From contig CAZVOD010000021.1 of assembly GCA_964628385.1 (NCBI GenBank), positions 1 to 55,947 on the forward strand: a stretch of 55,947 bases of DNA. The letters are read 5' to 3'. The stretch's first letter is position 1. Each line of letters starts with the position of its first letter. A model generated the notes under the pieces. That model ran no database searches and was not told where the DNA came from. It worked only from the letters and a program-made list of their open reading frames with translations. Position numbers and translations under genes: made by a program. Shown piece after piece: positions 8,388 through 16,994 of this stretch. Source of the DNA: JANQPA01 sp964628385. GTDB taxonomy: Bacteria > Bacteroidota > Bacteroidia > Chitinophagales > Saprospiraceae.

Positions 8388-9557
8388 ATGGAAGAGACAG
8401 TAAATCAACTAAACATATTAACATTGACTAGGATCAGGAAAAAATTGCACAGCAATCCTGAAGTATCCGGTGCAGAAGCACAAACAGCCCAGTACATTAT
8501 CGAGATACTTGAATCCTATGCACCGGATGCCATATACAAAAACCTTGGTGGGCATGGGGTAATGGCTGTATTTGGGAAGCCTGATTCCGGGTTAAAGTTA
8601 TTGTTTAGAGCAGAATTAGACGCCCTGCCAATACAGGAAATCAATAATTTTGAGCATAAATCTACTCGAAAGGGAGTTAGTCATAAGTGCGGTCACGATG
8701 GTCACATGGCTATTCTGCTCGGATTGGTAGAGCGTTCGACTCAGGAATCTGAATTGAGGGGTCAATTTCTGTTTTTATTTCAACCTGCCGAAGAGACTGG
8801 TGAAGGTGCCCAAAAGGTGCTAAACGAAAACATTATTCAGGCCTATGAGCCTGATTATTGTTTTGCCCTACACAATTTACCGGGGTATCCGCTGGGTAAC
8901 ATTATAATAAAGGAAGGTGCTTTTACGGCTTCTGTCAAGAGCCTAATTATTAAGCTGGAAGGTAAAACAGCCCACGCTGCTGAGCCAGAGTTTGGTATCA
9001 ACCCAGCTGTTGCTATGGCCGAAATTATCCAGTTGGCTCAAAGGTTTCACAATCCCAGGCCCAAGCAGGAGAATTTTTCATTAATTACTCCCGTACATAT
9101 GATACTGGGAGAACCCGCCTACGGTCTTTCTGCGGGTTATGGGGAAGTACATCTTACCATACGCACCTGGTCACAGAAAAAAATGGATGAAATTACTAGA
9201 CAACTGGTGCAATCTATTGAACATGTGGCTTCATTACATGATCTGGAAATCAGCTTCGACTGGACTAATGAATTTATCGCTAATAAAAATGATTCTTATG
9301 CTGTCGACCTGATCGAGAAGGCGGCACGAAAGCTGAATCTACCCATTATTCAGCGAAACATCCCCCTGAAGTGGGGAGAGGACTTCGGAGCCATATCTAA
9401 TCAATGCAAAGGTGCTATGTTTGGGATTGGCGCTGGCGAAACGCAACCAGCTCTGCATAATCCAGATTACGACTTTCCAGACGATATTACTACGGTGGGG
9501 ATAAATATGTTTAAGGAAATAGCTAACTGTCTTTTAGAAGAAAATGATAAACCTTAA
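8388..9557 (+). CDS. M20 family metallo-hydrolase (hippurate hydrolase-like)
   Basis: 389-aa cytoplasmic zinc-dependent amidohydrolase/carboxypeptidase of the M20D group. Metal-site motifs CGHDGHMA and PAEETGEGA are present, and the dimerization domain has GKTAHAAEPE. There is no signal peptide, unlike the paralogue at 909-2345. Likely substrates are N-acyl amino acids, as for HipO/ILR1-like hydrolases. The position directly behind rpsU suggests coexpression with translation functions but does not define its role. Confidence 0.88.
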   Translation: MEETVNQLNILTLTRIRKKLHSNPEVSGAEAQTAQYIIEILESYAPDAIYKNLGGHGVMAVFGKPDSGLKLLFRAELDALPIQEINNFEHKSTRKGVSHKCGHDGHMAILLGLVERSTQESELRGQFLFLFQPAEETGEGAQKVLNENIIQAYEPDYCFALHNLPGYPLGNIIIKEGAFTASVKSLIIKLEGKTAHAAEPEFGINPAVAMAEIIQLAQRFHNPRPKQENFSLITPVHMILGEPAYGLSAGYGEVHLTIRTWSQKKMDEITRQLVQSIEHVASLHDLEISFDWTNEFIANKNDSYAVDLIEKAARKLNLPIIQRNIPLKWGEDFGAISNQCKGAMFGIGAGETQPALHNPDYDFPDDITTVGINMFKEIANCLLEENDKP

Positions 9558-9599
9558 TTTATTTAAAATTTAATTGAAGGCAATTATAATCTTCAAGTT

Positions 9600-9842
9600 A
9601 TGAAATGGTTAAAAAATTTATTTAGCGTAAGTAAAACAGAAGAAGCACAAAAAACTGGAAAAATCAAGTTTTTCAATAGGCAAAAAGGTTACGGTTTTAT
9701 ACAGTCAGAATCTACAACAAAAGACGTGTTTGTGCACGCCACCAACCTGAAAGATTTTGTGAAGCGAGGCGATCAGGTCTCTTTTGAACTAAAATACAGT
9801 TCAAAAGGCTTGGAAGCCAAGCAGGTAAAACTTATAAAATAA
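9600..9842 (+). CDS. Cold-shock domain protein
   Basis: 80-aa single-stranded nucleic-acid-binding protein acting as an RNA chaperone. The cold-shock domain occupies about residues 20-80 with RNP1-like KGYGFI (29-34) and RNP2 VFVH (43-46). A basic 19-residue N-terminal extension (MKWLKNLFSVSK...) is longer than in classical Csp proteins. It is followed after 29 bases by a 70-aa protein on the same strand. Confidence 0.93.
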   Translation: MKWLKNLFSVSKTEEAQKTGKIKFFNRQKGYGFIQSESTTKDVFVHATNLKDFVKRGDQVSFELKYSSKGLEAKQVKLIK

Positions 9843-9871
9843 TCTTCTTTTAATAATTAAAGTATTTAACT

Positions 9872-10084
9872 ATGCGATCATCCAAGAATTTTTCTTACAG
9901 TAAAGGAAAATACTACTTTACCGTAAAAGGTACCCCCAACAATATTACGATTCACCGTAAATCATTAGAATCTGCCAGCGATGCTTACTTGCTTTACCTC
10001 AAGCAGGGTAAAGATTGTGAATGGCTGGGCCAATGGGATGGTAAGCGTTTTGTTGAAAACGTACCACCAGCAGCTACTGCATAG
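9872..10084 (+). CDS. Small conserved-looking protein of unknown function, 70 aa
   Basis: I do not recognise a named family. The protein is compact and basic, with a predicted beta-rich start (SKGKYYFTVKG), a helical middle (KSLESASDAYLLYLKQGKD) and a C-terminal EWLGQWDGKRF segment. It has no signal peptide or membrane span. It sits 29 bases downstream of the cold-shock gene, so cotranscription and a stress or RNA-related role are possible but unproven. Codon use and length argue for a real gene. Confidence 0.65.
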   Translation: MRSSKNFSYSKGKYYFTVKGTPNNITIHRKSLESASDAYLLYLKQGKDCEWLGQWDGKRFVENVPPAATA

Positions 10085-10123
10085 TTATTTTTAATAGCTA
10101 CACCAAACCACTAATCTGATACC

Positions 10124-10173
10124 GGACTCTTCTCACAGCAGTGATAAAATAATAAGGTGGTAGAGAAGAGTCC
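10124..10173. repeat. 11-bp inverted repeat with 28-base spacer
   Basis: GGACTCTTCTC (10124-10134) and GAGAAGAGTCC (10163-10173) are perfect complements. No T-run follows on either strand, so it is not a classical terminator. It lies 40 bases after the stop of the 70-aa gene and could stabilise the 3' end of the cold-shock transcript. Confidence 0.55.
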
Positions 10174-10494
10174 AAAATGAAAAATTCTTCCACAGAAATT
10201 TATTCTACCCTGACCAACTATCACGATTAATTATTCCAATTTTGAGGATATTGTATAGCAAGTGATTGTTAATTTACAACATTGTAACATTTACTTTGTT
10301 ATTAAATGAATCTCCAATTACAATACTAATCCAATTTTTTTGTGGAAAATATGTTATAATAATTCGTCTGTAGAACTTACTTTCTTTGTATAGCAAGCCT
10401 CTGATGGGTTAACTTTCAATTTTTATTTTCAGCAATTCATTTATTCCTAATGTGCCATTGGAAAAACCCATGGTATTAATAAATTTAAAGAATT

Positions 10495-10668
10495 ATGGCA
10501 ACGAGAAGTATCAAAGTCAAAATTATCAAAGAAACCAGCTCAACAGTGACTGTTCAATTCATAAGCCTTAACCGTAAAATGCCGGTACCTCGTCAAGATT
10601 TCGAAAAGCGAGTAGAACAAGGCGTTTATGAAGTGATTCAGCCTAAAGTAACAGAAGAAAAAGAGTAA
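10495..10668 (+). CDS. Small basic protein, 57 aa, unknown function
   Basis: Uninterrupted frame from ATG 10495 to TAA 10666-10668, beginning MATRSIKVKIIKET and ending EVIQPKVTEEKE. The alternating hydrophobic/charged pattern suggests a small beta-rich fold; I cannot assign a family. A clear hairpin terminator starts 20 bases after the stop, and a 400-bp AT-rich intergenic region precedes it, so it is probably an independent transcript. It may be missed by annotation pipelines with length cutoffs. Confidence 0.6.
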   Translation: MATRSIKVKIIKETSSTVTVQFISLNRKMPVPRQDFEKRVEQGVYEVIQPKVTEEKE

Positions 10669-10688
10669 TTTTTCTGATATACATGAAG

Positions 10689-10727
10689 GTGGCTCATAGT
10701 TTTTAAGCTATGAGCCACGTGATTTTA
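10689..10727 (+). terminator. Terminator after the 57-aa gene
   Basis: Perfect 11-bp stem GTGGCTCATAG (10689-10699) / CTATGAGCCAC (10708-10718) with an 8-base loop, followed by GTGATTTT. The T-run is short and slightly displaced. Confidence 0.6.
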
Positions 10728-10786
10728 ACCAATAGTGACAATATAGTATACCTTTTCCACTATTCTACCCCTTCGAAATAAGTCTA

Positions 10787-11180
10787 TTAATTTCCACTTT
10801 GAACTCTGTTTTGTTTCGCTTCGGTAGCTGTTTTTTTTCTTACCGGTTTTACTTCGTCATTACCAAAATTGTAAGAAAAGGTTAAGTTCCACCGTGAGTC
10901 TACCTCATAAATACCCCAAACTCCTTTAGAAAAATACGGCCCGGAAAGTTGTGCTGTGAATCCTTCCGCAATGCTAAAATTATAAGACATGTTTACAAAG
11001 TAAGATAACACTTCATTATCCACTGTACTATTGCCCTAAGGAATCTAATACGGCCCCTTTAACCAGAGTAGAGTCACTAACGTCAAGCAATAAGACATTG
11101 GCCAACTCCAGTGGCTATCCGTCCTCAGACACCATACGACCGCGTACTGTCGTAGATTGCGTAAAAGCACTTAGAGCTTG
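10787..11180 (-). pseudogene. Remnant of an outer-membrane beta-barrel (TonB-receptor-like) gene
   Basis: Two conserved ends of one family are fused with the middle missing. From 11180 downward the minus strand reads the end of a signal peptide and a carboxypeptidase-regulatory-like segment (TTVRGRMVSEDG, stop, PLELANVLLLDVSDSTLV, KGAVLDSLG). The amber TAG is at 11115-11117. A frame change near 11025 then leads to the last ~75 residues of the barrel (NMSYNFSIAEGF, WNLTFSYNFGN, KQNRVQSGN). Intact members are roughly 700-800 aa, so most of the plug and barrel has been deleted. The 78-codon open frame at 10787-11023 should not be annotated as an independent gene. Confidence 0.8.
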
Positions 11181-11288
11181 GATAATAATTTATCCATTTG
11201 ACGTAAAGCCCCTGGAGCTGACCTTACAGCTAATAATCATCTTCCGGCCAATGCTATTATTTAATCGTTTAAGAAGTGATAAGCTCAG

Positions 11289-12056
11289 ATGATAGGTCCA
11301 GGAAAAAACAAATCAAAGATGTTAAAAGCTATTTCAAGTGCTAAAATGGTTGTTGATAAGGAGAAAAAAATATCCGTCATCATTCCCACGCTGAATGAAG
11401 AAAAGATCATTGCCGATACCTTAAGAAACTTAAAATGCCTTCAGTTATCCGACGATATCATTGTGGTAGATGGTAATAGCCGGGATAGGACAATAGAAAT
11501 TTGCAGGAAATTTGAGGGAGTCAGATGCCTGATTACTGATACAACAGGCCGGGCTGCACAAATGAACAAAGGGGCGCAAGAAGCTAAAAACGAATTTTTG
11601 TTATTCCTCCATGCTGACACTATGCTACCGGAAGGTACTGCAAAATTTATCCAAACTACCTTTAAAGACCCCAAAGTGGTAGCCGGTAGCTTCTATCTGA
11701 AATTTGATGCCCCCCATTTTATCTACAAGGTACTTTCGAGGCTTTCCAAGCTCAATTGTACGGTAGCCACCTTTGGCGACCAAACTCTATTCATCAGACG
11801 TACTACTTTTGAAGCAATCGGGCAATATAAAGAGATCAGTATACTGGAAGACCTAGAAATACAGACCAGAATCAGAAAGGCAGGTAGCTTTATTAAACTG
11901 GATCATGCTGTTATAACATCTGCTCGTAGATTTGAAAAAAATGGCCTGTTTTTTCAGCTTACATTAAATACCCTCATCCTTTTAGCTTGGTACCTAGGCA
12001 CACCTACCGAAACCCTCCGACGATGGTATTGTTACTCCAGAAATAAAAGCCGCTAA
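11289..12056 (+). CDS. Family 2 glycosyltransferase (rSAM/selenodomain-associated type)
   Basis: 255-aa GT-A fold transferase using a nucleotide sugar. It has the N-terminal ISVIIPTLNEE strand, the VVDGNSRDRT loop and the LHADT metal-binding motif. The pattern is that of the TIGR04283 'rSAM/selenodomain-associated' group, which includes enzymes tied to arsenosugar or phospholipid glycan synthesis, but no radical-SAM partner is adjacent. A C-terminal hydrophobic stretch (LTLNTLILLAWYLG) may anchor it. Starts at 11319 or 11346 are equally compatible. It converges on the DHFR gene with 15 bases between stops. Confidence 0.88.
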   Translation: MIGPGKNKSKMLKAISSAKMVVDKEKKISVIIPTLNEEKIIADTLRNLKCLQLSDDIIVVDGNSRDRTIEICRKFEGVRCLITDTTGRAAQMNKGAQEAKNEFLLFLHADTMLPEGTAKFIQTTFKDPKVVAGSFYLKFDAPHFIYKVLSRLSKLNCTVATFGDQTLFIRRTTFEAIGQYKEISILEDLEIQTRIRKAGSFIKLDHAVITSARRFEKNGLFFQLTLNTLILLAWYLGTPTETLRRWYCYSRNKSR

Positions 12057-12071
12057 AGCCTGCCAAAGGAA

Positions 12072-12575
12072 TTAACCCCGTCTTTTGTAGATCACGAAAG
12101 AATAATCATGAGGGTTTTGATCATCTTTACTGTGATCTTCTCTTTCTACCTCCTCCCATATTTTAGGGTCAATTTCAGGAAAGAACGAGTCTCCTTCGAA
12201 TTCTTCATGTATTTCTGTCATAACGATCTCACTTGCCAGATCCATGCTGGCTTCGTATACAGAAGTGCCACCAAGTATCCATAACAAGTCATGCCCTGTT
12301 GTTTTGGCATATTTTATCGCTTCTTCAATCGAATTTTTGACTACGGCCGGTGGAGCCTTATAGCCTTTGCGGCGAGATACAACGATCACCCTGGGGTTTT
12401 CTTTAAAGACGTCTTCTCCCATGGGTGATTCAAAAGACTTTCTACCGGTAAGTAACAAACCGGTAGAAATTTTTTGGGTGAAAAATGCATAGTCGGCCGG
12501 TAAGTCCCAAACCAGCGTATTATCTTTTCCAATAACGTTATTGTCTGATTTGGCAGCTAGTATTTTTATATCCAT
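12072..12575 (-). CDS. folA: Dihydrofolate reductase
   Basis: 167-aa NADPH-dependent enzyme that reduces dihydrofolate for thymidylate and purine synthesis. The N-terminal strand, the VIGKDNTLVWDLPAD segment with the catalytic acid at D28, the LLTGRKSFES cofactor loop and the ILGGTSVYEASM motif are all in place. Length is normal. No thyA gene is nearby. It is transcribed last on the minus strand in a group of redox genes (bacilliredoxin, thioredoxin-like). Confidence 0.95.
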   Translation of the reverse strand: MDIKILAAKSDNNVIGKDNTLVWDLPADYAFFTQKISTGLLLTGRKSFESPMGEDVFKENPRVIVVSRRKGYKAPPAVVKNSIEEAIKYAKTTGHDLLWILGGTSVYEASMDLASEIVMTEIHEEFEGDSFFPEIDPKIWEEVEREDHSKDDQNPHDYSFVIYKRRG

Positions 12576-12697
12576 TTAAAAGAAGCAATTGTGAGAATTA
12601 TCGGGTATTGATTCAGAACCGCCCTTGCGATGCTGTTCCTGTAATTTTAATACCACATAAACCCACTATATTTTCTTATGTTCAATACATGTTGGAC

Positions 12698-13087
12698 TTA
12701 ACTGGATTGTATAGCATTGTTAATCACTTGTAGGTTAATCATGTGATGTGAAGTATTGTAAGCAGCTTCTCCATCTTTAATAACAATAATCTGCGGAGAC
12801 TGATGCAGTACACCAAACGCTTTCACCACTGCATTTGAGATATCTCTATGACGAATAAGATCCAGGTAATAAAAATCCAGCTCCCCTTCGTCGAAATTCC
12901 ATTTATCTTCTAATTGGTATTTGGCCATCATGCTGATGCCACAGCTGGTACTGTGTTTAAAAATAACTACGGGCCGCTTGAATGAAGCCGTTTTTATCTC
13001 CTCCAGTTTATCAATTGAGTCAATATTTATCCAGCTGTCATGAATTTTTTCTTCCTTTGCCCCTAAAAAGCGATCCATGAATCCCAT
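12698..13087 (-). CDS. ytxJ: Monothiol bacilliredoxin YtxJ
   Basis: 129-aa thioredoxin-fold protein of the YtxJ/DUF2847 group, linked to removal of bacillithiol from proteins. The active site is a single cysteine in HSTSCGIS (C49). The conserved HRDISNAV and FGVLHQSPQ segments follow. Its presence suggests the organism makes bacillithiol, as many Bacteroidota do; the bsh genes are not in the window. An 18-bp palindrome sits 37 bases upstream of the start and may control it. Confidence 0.88.
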   Translation of the reverse strand: MGFMDRFLGAKEEKIHDSWINIDSIDKLEEIKTASFKRPVVIFKHSTSCGISMMAKYQLEDKWNFDEGELDFYYLDLIRHRDISNAVVKAFGVLHQSPQIIVIKDGEAAYNTSHHMINLQVINNAIQSS

Positions 13088-13123
13088 ATCGTAGATTAGA
13101 TTTTACCTTTTTGAAAATTTTCC

Positions 13124-13141
13124 GTGTAGCATATGTTACAC
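13124..13141. promoter_or_regulatory. Palindromic candidate operator upstream of ytxJ
   Basis: GTGTAGCATATGTTACAC is an 18-bp palindrome with one mismatched pair (13129/13136), centred on CATATG, 37 bases upstream of the ytxJ start. Size and position suit a dimeric regulator. No regulator is identifiable. Confidence 0.35.
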
Positions 13142-13255
13142 AATTAGATAAGCTCATGAGGTAAAATTTAGTTTTCCTATGTCGGAATTTTTTAACAAAG
13201 TGTCCCGGCTGGAACTCTTAGAGCGAGTATATGGGATAAGAGTACTATACCAGGT

Positions 13256-13708
13256 TTAGGAATCCAGCAGCTCAATCAGTAAATAATAAAGCCGTTGTAG
13301 TTCATTTTGCCGCGAACCAAATATAGACCTCAATATTTTACCTTCCTCATCAATCAGCACCCAGTGCGGCGTCCCTTCTCCTTTGAAAGCTTCGAAGGTA
13401 GTCATCCCTTTATCTTTATACACCAGGTAGCTGATCTTATGAACCAGCTTTGTCTCCTCGATTTGCCTGTCACTGTATTCCGGCCCTTCGAATCGAGTAT
13501 GTATGCCGGTGATAACGATTTCAGGAAAAGCTTTAGCAATTTGTAAGGTAAAAGGAATAGCCCTTGTTTTGCAGGCCAGACAACCATTATTAAAAAAGAG
13601 AATGAGATGAATTTTACCTTTTAGCGATTCCAGAGCCGGAGCCTTTGAGCCGTCAATAGTATCTATTGACCATTCTGGTGCTATTTCAAAATGTTCTTTC
13701 ATGACCAC
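13256..13708 (-). CDS. Thioredoxin-like / AhpC-TSA family protein
   Basis: 150-aa thioredoxin-fold protein with a CLAC dithiol (C43, C46) after the strand IHLILFFNNG, and a cis-proline region GTPHWVLIDEEG typical of TlpA/ResA-type proteins. There is no signal peptide or membrane anchor, so it is probably cytoplasmic and not a cytochrome c maturation factor. Three bases separate its start from the stop of the DUF2721 gene upstream, indicating an operon. Confidence 0.85.
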   Translation of the reverse strand: MVMKEHFEIAPEWSIDTIDGSKAPALESLKGKIHLILFFNNGCLACKTRAIPFTLQIAKAFPEIVITGIHTRFEGPEYSDRQIEETKLVHKISYLVYKDKGMTTFEAFKGEGTPHWVLIDEEGKILRSIFGSRQNELQRLYYLLIELLDS

Positions 13709-13711
13709 TGC

Positions 13712-14170
13712 TTACAACCGTTGAGAAAATTGTGTTTTTTTGATACTTACAGCCCAGAAAGCATAAATAATCAACATGGTGTTAGCTGCCAGTAGTGATC
13801 CTATACCCAGGGCCACAATTGAAGTGACTATAATTTGGGAAGACAGCAACTCATCGTAAATCCACAGCGAACCTACAAAGCCACCAAGGGCGCACATACC
13901 TGCCGCTACATACAAGGCAACTAAAGCATTATTGATCAAACTCAACTGAGCGATCTTTCGCTTGAGGATTGCTCTATCGCATTCCCTTTTCTCCAGAAAG
14001 CTGTTAATCTCATTGGTCAATGCCACCGACCAATGCGTTGTCGACATAATGACCAGGCCTATCCCAGGTAAAATGGTCAATGGAAATATCCAGTTATCTA
14101 CGCTCATAGCTCGATATTTGATGGTCAACCGGATACTTGTTTTACGGGATTTGCCTCCGCCGCAAAACAA
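13712..14170 (-). CDS. DUF2721 family membrane protein
   Basis: Membrane protein of unknown function with about three hydrophobic segments: IFPLTILPGIGLVIMSTT, then LINNALVALYVAAGMCALGG, and a C-terminal one. This matches the DUF2721 pattern, including the short helical loop with charged residues (ECDRAILKRKIAQ). The frame opens at 14170, but the family usually starts just before the first membrane helix, so ATG 14107 (MSVDNW) is the more likely start, giving 131 aa. It lies between the Rieske-glutamate synthase and the thioredoxin-like gene. Confidence 0.78.
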   Translation of the reverse strand: MFCGGGKSRKTSIRLTIKYRAMSVDNWIFPLTILPGIGLVIMSTTHWSVALTNEINSFLEKRECDRAILKRKIAQLSLINNALVALYVAAGMCALGGFVGSLWIYDELLSSQIIVTSIVALGIGSLLAANTMLIIYAFWAVSIKKTQFSQRL

Positions 14171-14188
14171 GTCTTTTAATTACTACAC

Positions 14189-15847
14189 TTATTCTGCTCC
14201 CCATAACCCGGCGTAGCTAATTCCGGTAAGTCTGTGCATATCCATATCAAAGGTACTCAAATCATTTTGATTGAACCCCTTTATATCGGCATGGCCGCAA
14301 GAGCGAGCAATTACTTTTATCAATTCATTAGTAGCAGTGAAGAAATTATTCAGTTGTTGAGCAGACTTATCAATCTCGAGGCGGGCTCTGAGATGATCTT
14401 TCATAGAAGCAATTCCTACCGGACAATTATTGGTATTGCAGGCACGCATTCCCAGACATCCAATAGCCTGTATAGCTGAATTGGCTACAGCAACGGCGTC
14501 GGCTCCCAGCATGAGGGCCTTGGCAAAATCTTCTGCCACTCGCAAACCACCGGTAATAACCAGTGTAATATCTCTGGCCCCTACCCGATCTAAATGCCTT
14601 CTGGCTCTGGCCAGGGCCGGAATAGTCGGCACATTGATATTATTTCGCAGTACGGTAGGCGCTGCTCCCGTTCCGCCACCTCTACCATCGAGGATGATAT
14701 AATCAGCACTTGCTGCCAGGGCAAAGTCAATATCTGCTTCAATGTGGCTGGCCGCAATCTTAAAGCCTACAGGTATGCCACCCGTCTTTTCACGTACCTG
14801 ATCAGCAAAATTTCTAAAGTCTTCAACTGTTTTCATGTCGGGAAAAGCAGCCGGTGATATAGCCGCCTGTCCCACTTCCAACCCTCTAACCTCGGCAATC
14901 TCCGAGGTGACCTTATGGCCCGGTAAGTGGCCTCCTGTACCTGTTTTGGCTCCCTGACCTCCCTTAAAATGAAAAGCTTGTGTTTTCATCACTTTTTCCC
15001 AGCTAAAACCAAATTTGCCGGAGGCTAATTCATAAAAATAGCGACTATTATTAGCTTGTTCATCACTGAGCATCCCGCCCTCTCCCGAGCAAATACCTGT
15101 TCCGGCCATTTCTGCGCCCTGAGCCAGCGCTATTTTAGCTTCTCTGGAAATGGCCCCGTAGGACATATCCGTTACGAAAAGGGGAATTTCTAAAACGAGT
15201 GGTTTCTTAGCCCTCGGCCCTATGACAACTCTGGTAGACACTTCCTCGTCATCCAATAAAGGACGCTTGGCCAATTGGGCAGGTAAAAACTGGATATCTT
15301 CCCATTTGGGTAATGTATTACGATCTACCCCCATTGCCGCAGAAGGACCATGATGGCCATATTCTTTCAATCCATTCTTTGCCAGTTCCTGGATGTAATT
15401 GGTGTACGGCTCTGTCGCCTCGGGATGCGTATCGGCATAAGTACCCAAATACTCGTCTCTTTTGAATGGCTGCGGATGAATTTCTTCAAACGCAATGACA
15501 TCGGCCCGGTCCACATAGATTATATCGTCCTTGAGCGCTGCCCTAAACTTGTTTAGTACTTCTTCATTATTGTATTCACTGACCCCATTGTCCACTCTGT
15601 AATCCCAACCATGCAGGCCACAGATCAAATTATCATTTTCGTCCACATGCCCGTCCGCCATCATGGCACCGCGGTGCAAACAGCGGCCGTAGAGTACAGA
15701 AAAGTTATCATCAAATTTAGTAACTACTAGGTCTGTATTTTCTACCAGCGCATAAGCAGGCTTGCGATCTTCTAATTCACTGAAAATAGCTACCTCTACA
15801 GGATCCATCAAATCCTGATAAGTCAAAGCTTGTATTGTTTTGGACAT
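14189..15847 (-). CDS. Rieske-fused FMN-binding glutamate synthase-related protein
   Basis: 552-aa fusion. Residues 1-130 form a Rieske [2Fe-2S] domain with CLH (C56, H58) and CGLH (C76, H79). Residues about 180-540 are the FMN-binding catalytic domain of the GltB/archaeal glutamate synthase family, with GGTGAAP, GGLRVAEDFAKA and a cysteine set GCLGMRACNTNNC (C-x5-C-x4-C) for a [3Fe-4S] cluster. There is no glutamine amidotransferase domain. It may therefore be a redox enzyme related to, but distinct from, classical glutamate synthase, with electrons supplied through the Rieske centre (inference). Confidence 0.88.
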   Translation of the reverse strand: MSKTIQALTYQDLMDPVEVAIFSELEDRKPAYALVENTDLVVTKFDDNFSVLYGRCLHRGAMMADGHVDENDNLICGLHGWDYRVDNGVSEYNNEEVLNKFRAALKDDIIYVDRADVIAFEEIHPQPFKRDEYLGTYADTHPEATEPYTNYIQELAKNGLKEYGHHGPSAAMGVDRNTLPKWEDIQFLPAQLAKRPLLDDEEVSTRVVIGPRAKKPLVLEIPLFVTDMSYGAISREAKIALAQGAEMAGTGICSGEGGMLSDEQANNSRYFYELASGKFGFSWEKVMKTQAFHFKGGQGAKTGTGGHLPGHKVTSEIAEVRGLEVGQAAISPAAFPDMKTVEDFRNFADQVREKTGGIPVGFKIAASHIEADIDFALAASADYIILDGRGGGTGAAPTVLRNNINVPTIPALARARRHLDRVGARDITLVITGGLRVAEDFAKALMLGADAVAVANSAIQAIGCLGMRACNTNNCPVGIASMKDHLRARLEIDKSAQQLNNFFTATNELIKVIARSCGHADIKGFNQNDLSTFDMDMHRLTGISYAGLWGAE

Positions 15848-15937
15848 ATTGTTTGGTATTGAATTTTGGACTTAAGATTTGGAGTCAACGTGTTGGTAGC
15901 TACTACGATTCAGGTACTCGCTCCTTTACACGATGCT

Positions 15938-16630
15938 TTATGATTTATTATAAATTTTTATGACCGTCTCTCTCAACATGGAACCCGCATCAGACAGGAT
16001 AAAATCAATAGTATCTGCCACTTTATCTGTAGGCACCCACTTACTGAAGTCTGCATCTGGCATTGAAGAACGAGTAGCCGGAGTATCAAGAGTACTGGGC
16101 ACAATGACCGTACAGCTTATCCCTTTTTGATTTCCGTAATCATTGATCAGTTCAGCCATATGCATCACCATACTTTTACTCAGACTATAGGCGACCAGAT
16201 TTTTGCCCTCATTGGCTTTGAATGCCGGGCGTGTGCCAATCAATATTATTTTTCCGCCCTGTGGCTGTTGCTCAAAAACTTCCAAAAGGGGGCGTACTAC
16301 AAAGTAAGTCGTTTTGAAATTTAGGGCATACATTTTATCGAGTGCCGCTTCATCCGTCTGCTTAAAACCTCCGGGGGCAAAGCCTCCCACCAACAAAATT
16401 GCCGCTGTGAGTTCATCACAATTCTCAACAACTTTCCTGACGTATTCAGTAGCTTTTTGTTCATTTACCAAATCGACTTTCTCGGCAGTCAAGGCATTAT
16501 GCTCTATAAAATCCAGTGAATCGTTAGGTCCAAGTGTGGCTTCTACAAAATAGCCATTGTCCAACATGCGTTGTGTAACTGTCTTTCCAAGGTTTCCGGC
16601 AGCACCAGTAATTATTAAACTTTTTTTCAT
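15938..16630 (-). CDS. Short-chain dehydrogenase (dihydropteridine reductase-like)
   Basis: 230-aa Rossmann-fold oxidoreductase with the cofactor motif TGAAGNLG (8-15) and catalytic Y148/K152 in YSLSK. The usual NNAG is replaced by LVGGFAPGG, as in quinoid dihydropteridine-reductase-like SDRs. Soluble and cytoplasmic; the substrate is not determined. It stands alone between the Rieske-glutamate synthase and a stretch of decayed genes. Confidence 0.87.
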   Translation of the reverse strand: MKKSLIITGAAGNLGKTVTQRMLDNGYFVEATLGPNDSLDFIEHNALTAEKVDLVNEQKATEYVRKVVENCDELTAAILLVGGFAPGGFKQTDEAALDKMYALNFKTTYFVVRPLLEVFEQQPQGGKIILIGTRPAFKANEGKNLVAYSLSKSMVMHMAELINDYGNQKGISCTVIVPSTLDTPATRSSMPDADFSKWVPTDKVADTIDFILSDAGSMLRETVIKIYNKS

Positions 16631-16723
16631 TTAGGGTAAATTTATTTTTTTTTGAAAATCACAATCAGAAAGATAAAATTTACTAAAGGAGTCTCATTTG
16701 AGGCCCTGCTAATATTTTTGATC

Positions 16724-16994
16724 TTACACCATTTTTTCTTCCATCCCTTCTACTCTAGTCTGATAAAGGTAAATTGCAACTAAACCCACTGCCAGAGCGT
16801 ACGAAAGAATTCGGCCAATGTAAAGTATTCATTCCAAAAACCTATTACGTTAAAACTCATACCCGTACTGGCCACTAATTATTCCGTAAAATCAGGATTC
16901 TGAAAAATATTGCTGCAGGATACATTACCAATGCAAGGCCCTGTAAGAAGGCACCAACACAAACAGCAATTATACTCGGAATTTTCCGGGTCAT
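16724..16994 (-). pseudogene. MFS transporter remnant
   Basis: Starting at ATG 16994 the minus strand reads an MFS N-terminus (MTRKIPSIIAVCVGAFLQ, then GLALVMYPAA). It continues through two further frames as NIFQNPDFTE and ISGQYGYEF, the usual text after the first helix of this family. It ends with a last-helix segment, RILSYALAVGLVAIYLYQ plus a short acidic tail ending at TAA 16724. At least two frameshifts and loss of most of the ~400-residue chain leave 271 bases. The ATGA overlap with the stop of the debranching-enzyme pseudogene shows the two were once translationally coupled. Confidence 0.78.

Noticed and set aside
10124..10173. 11-bp inverted repeat considered as an intrinsic terminator
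   Set aside because: No T-run follows the stem on either strand and the spacer is 28 bases; kept only as an inverted repeat.
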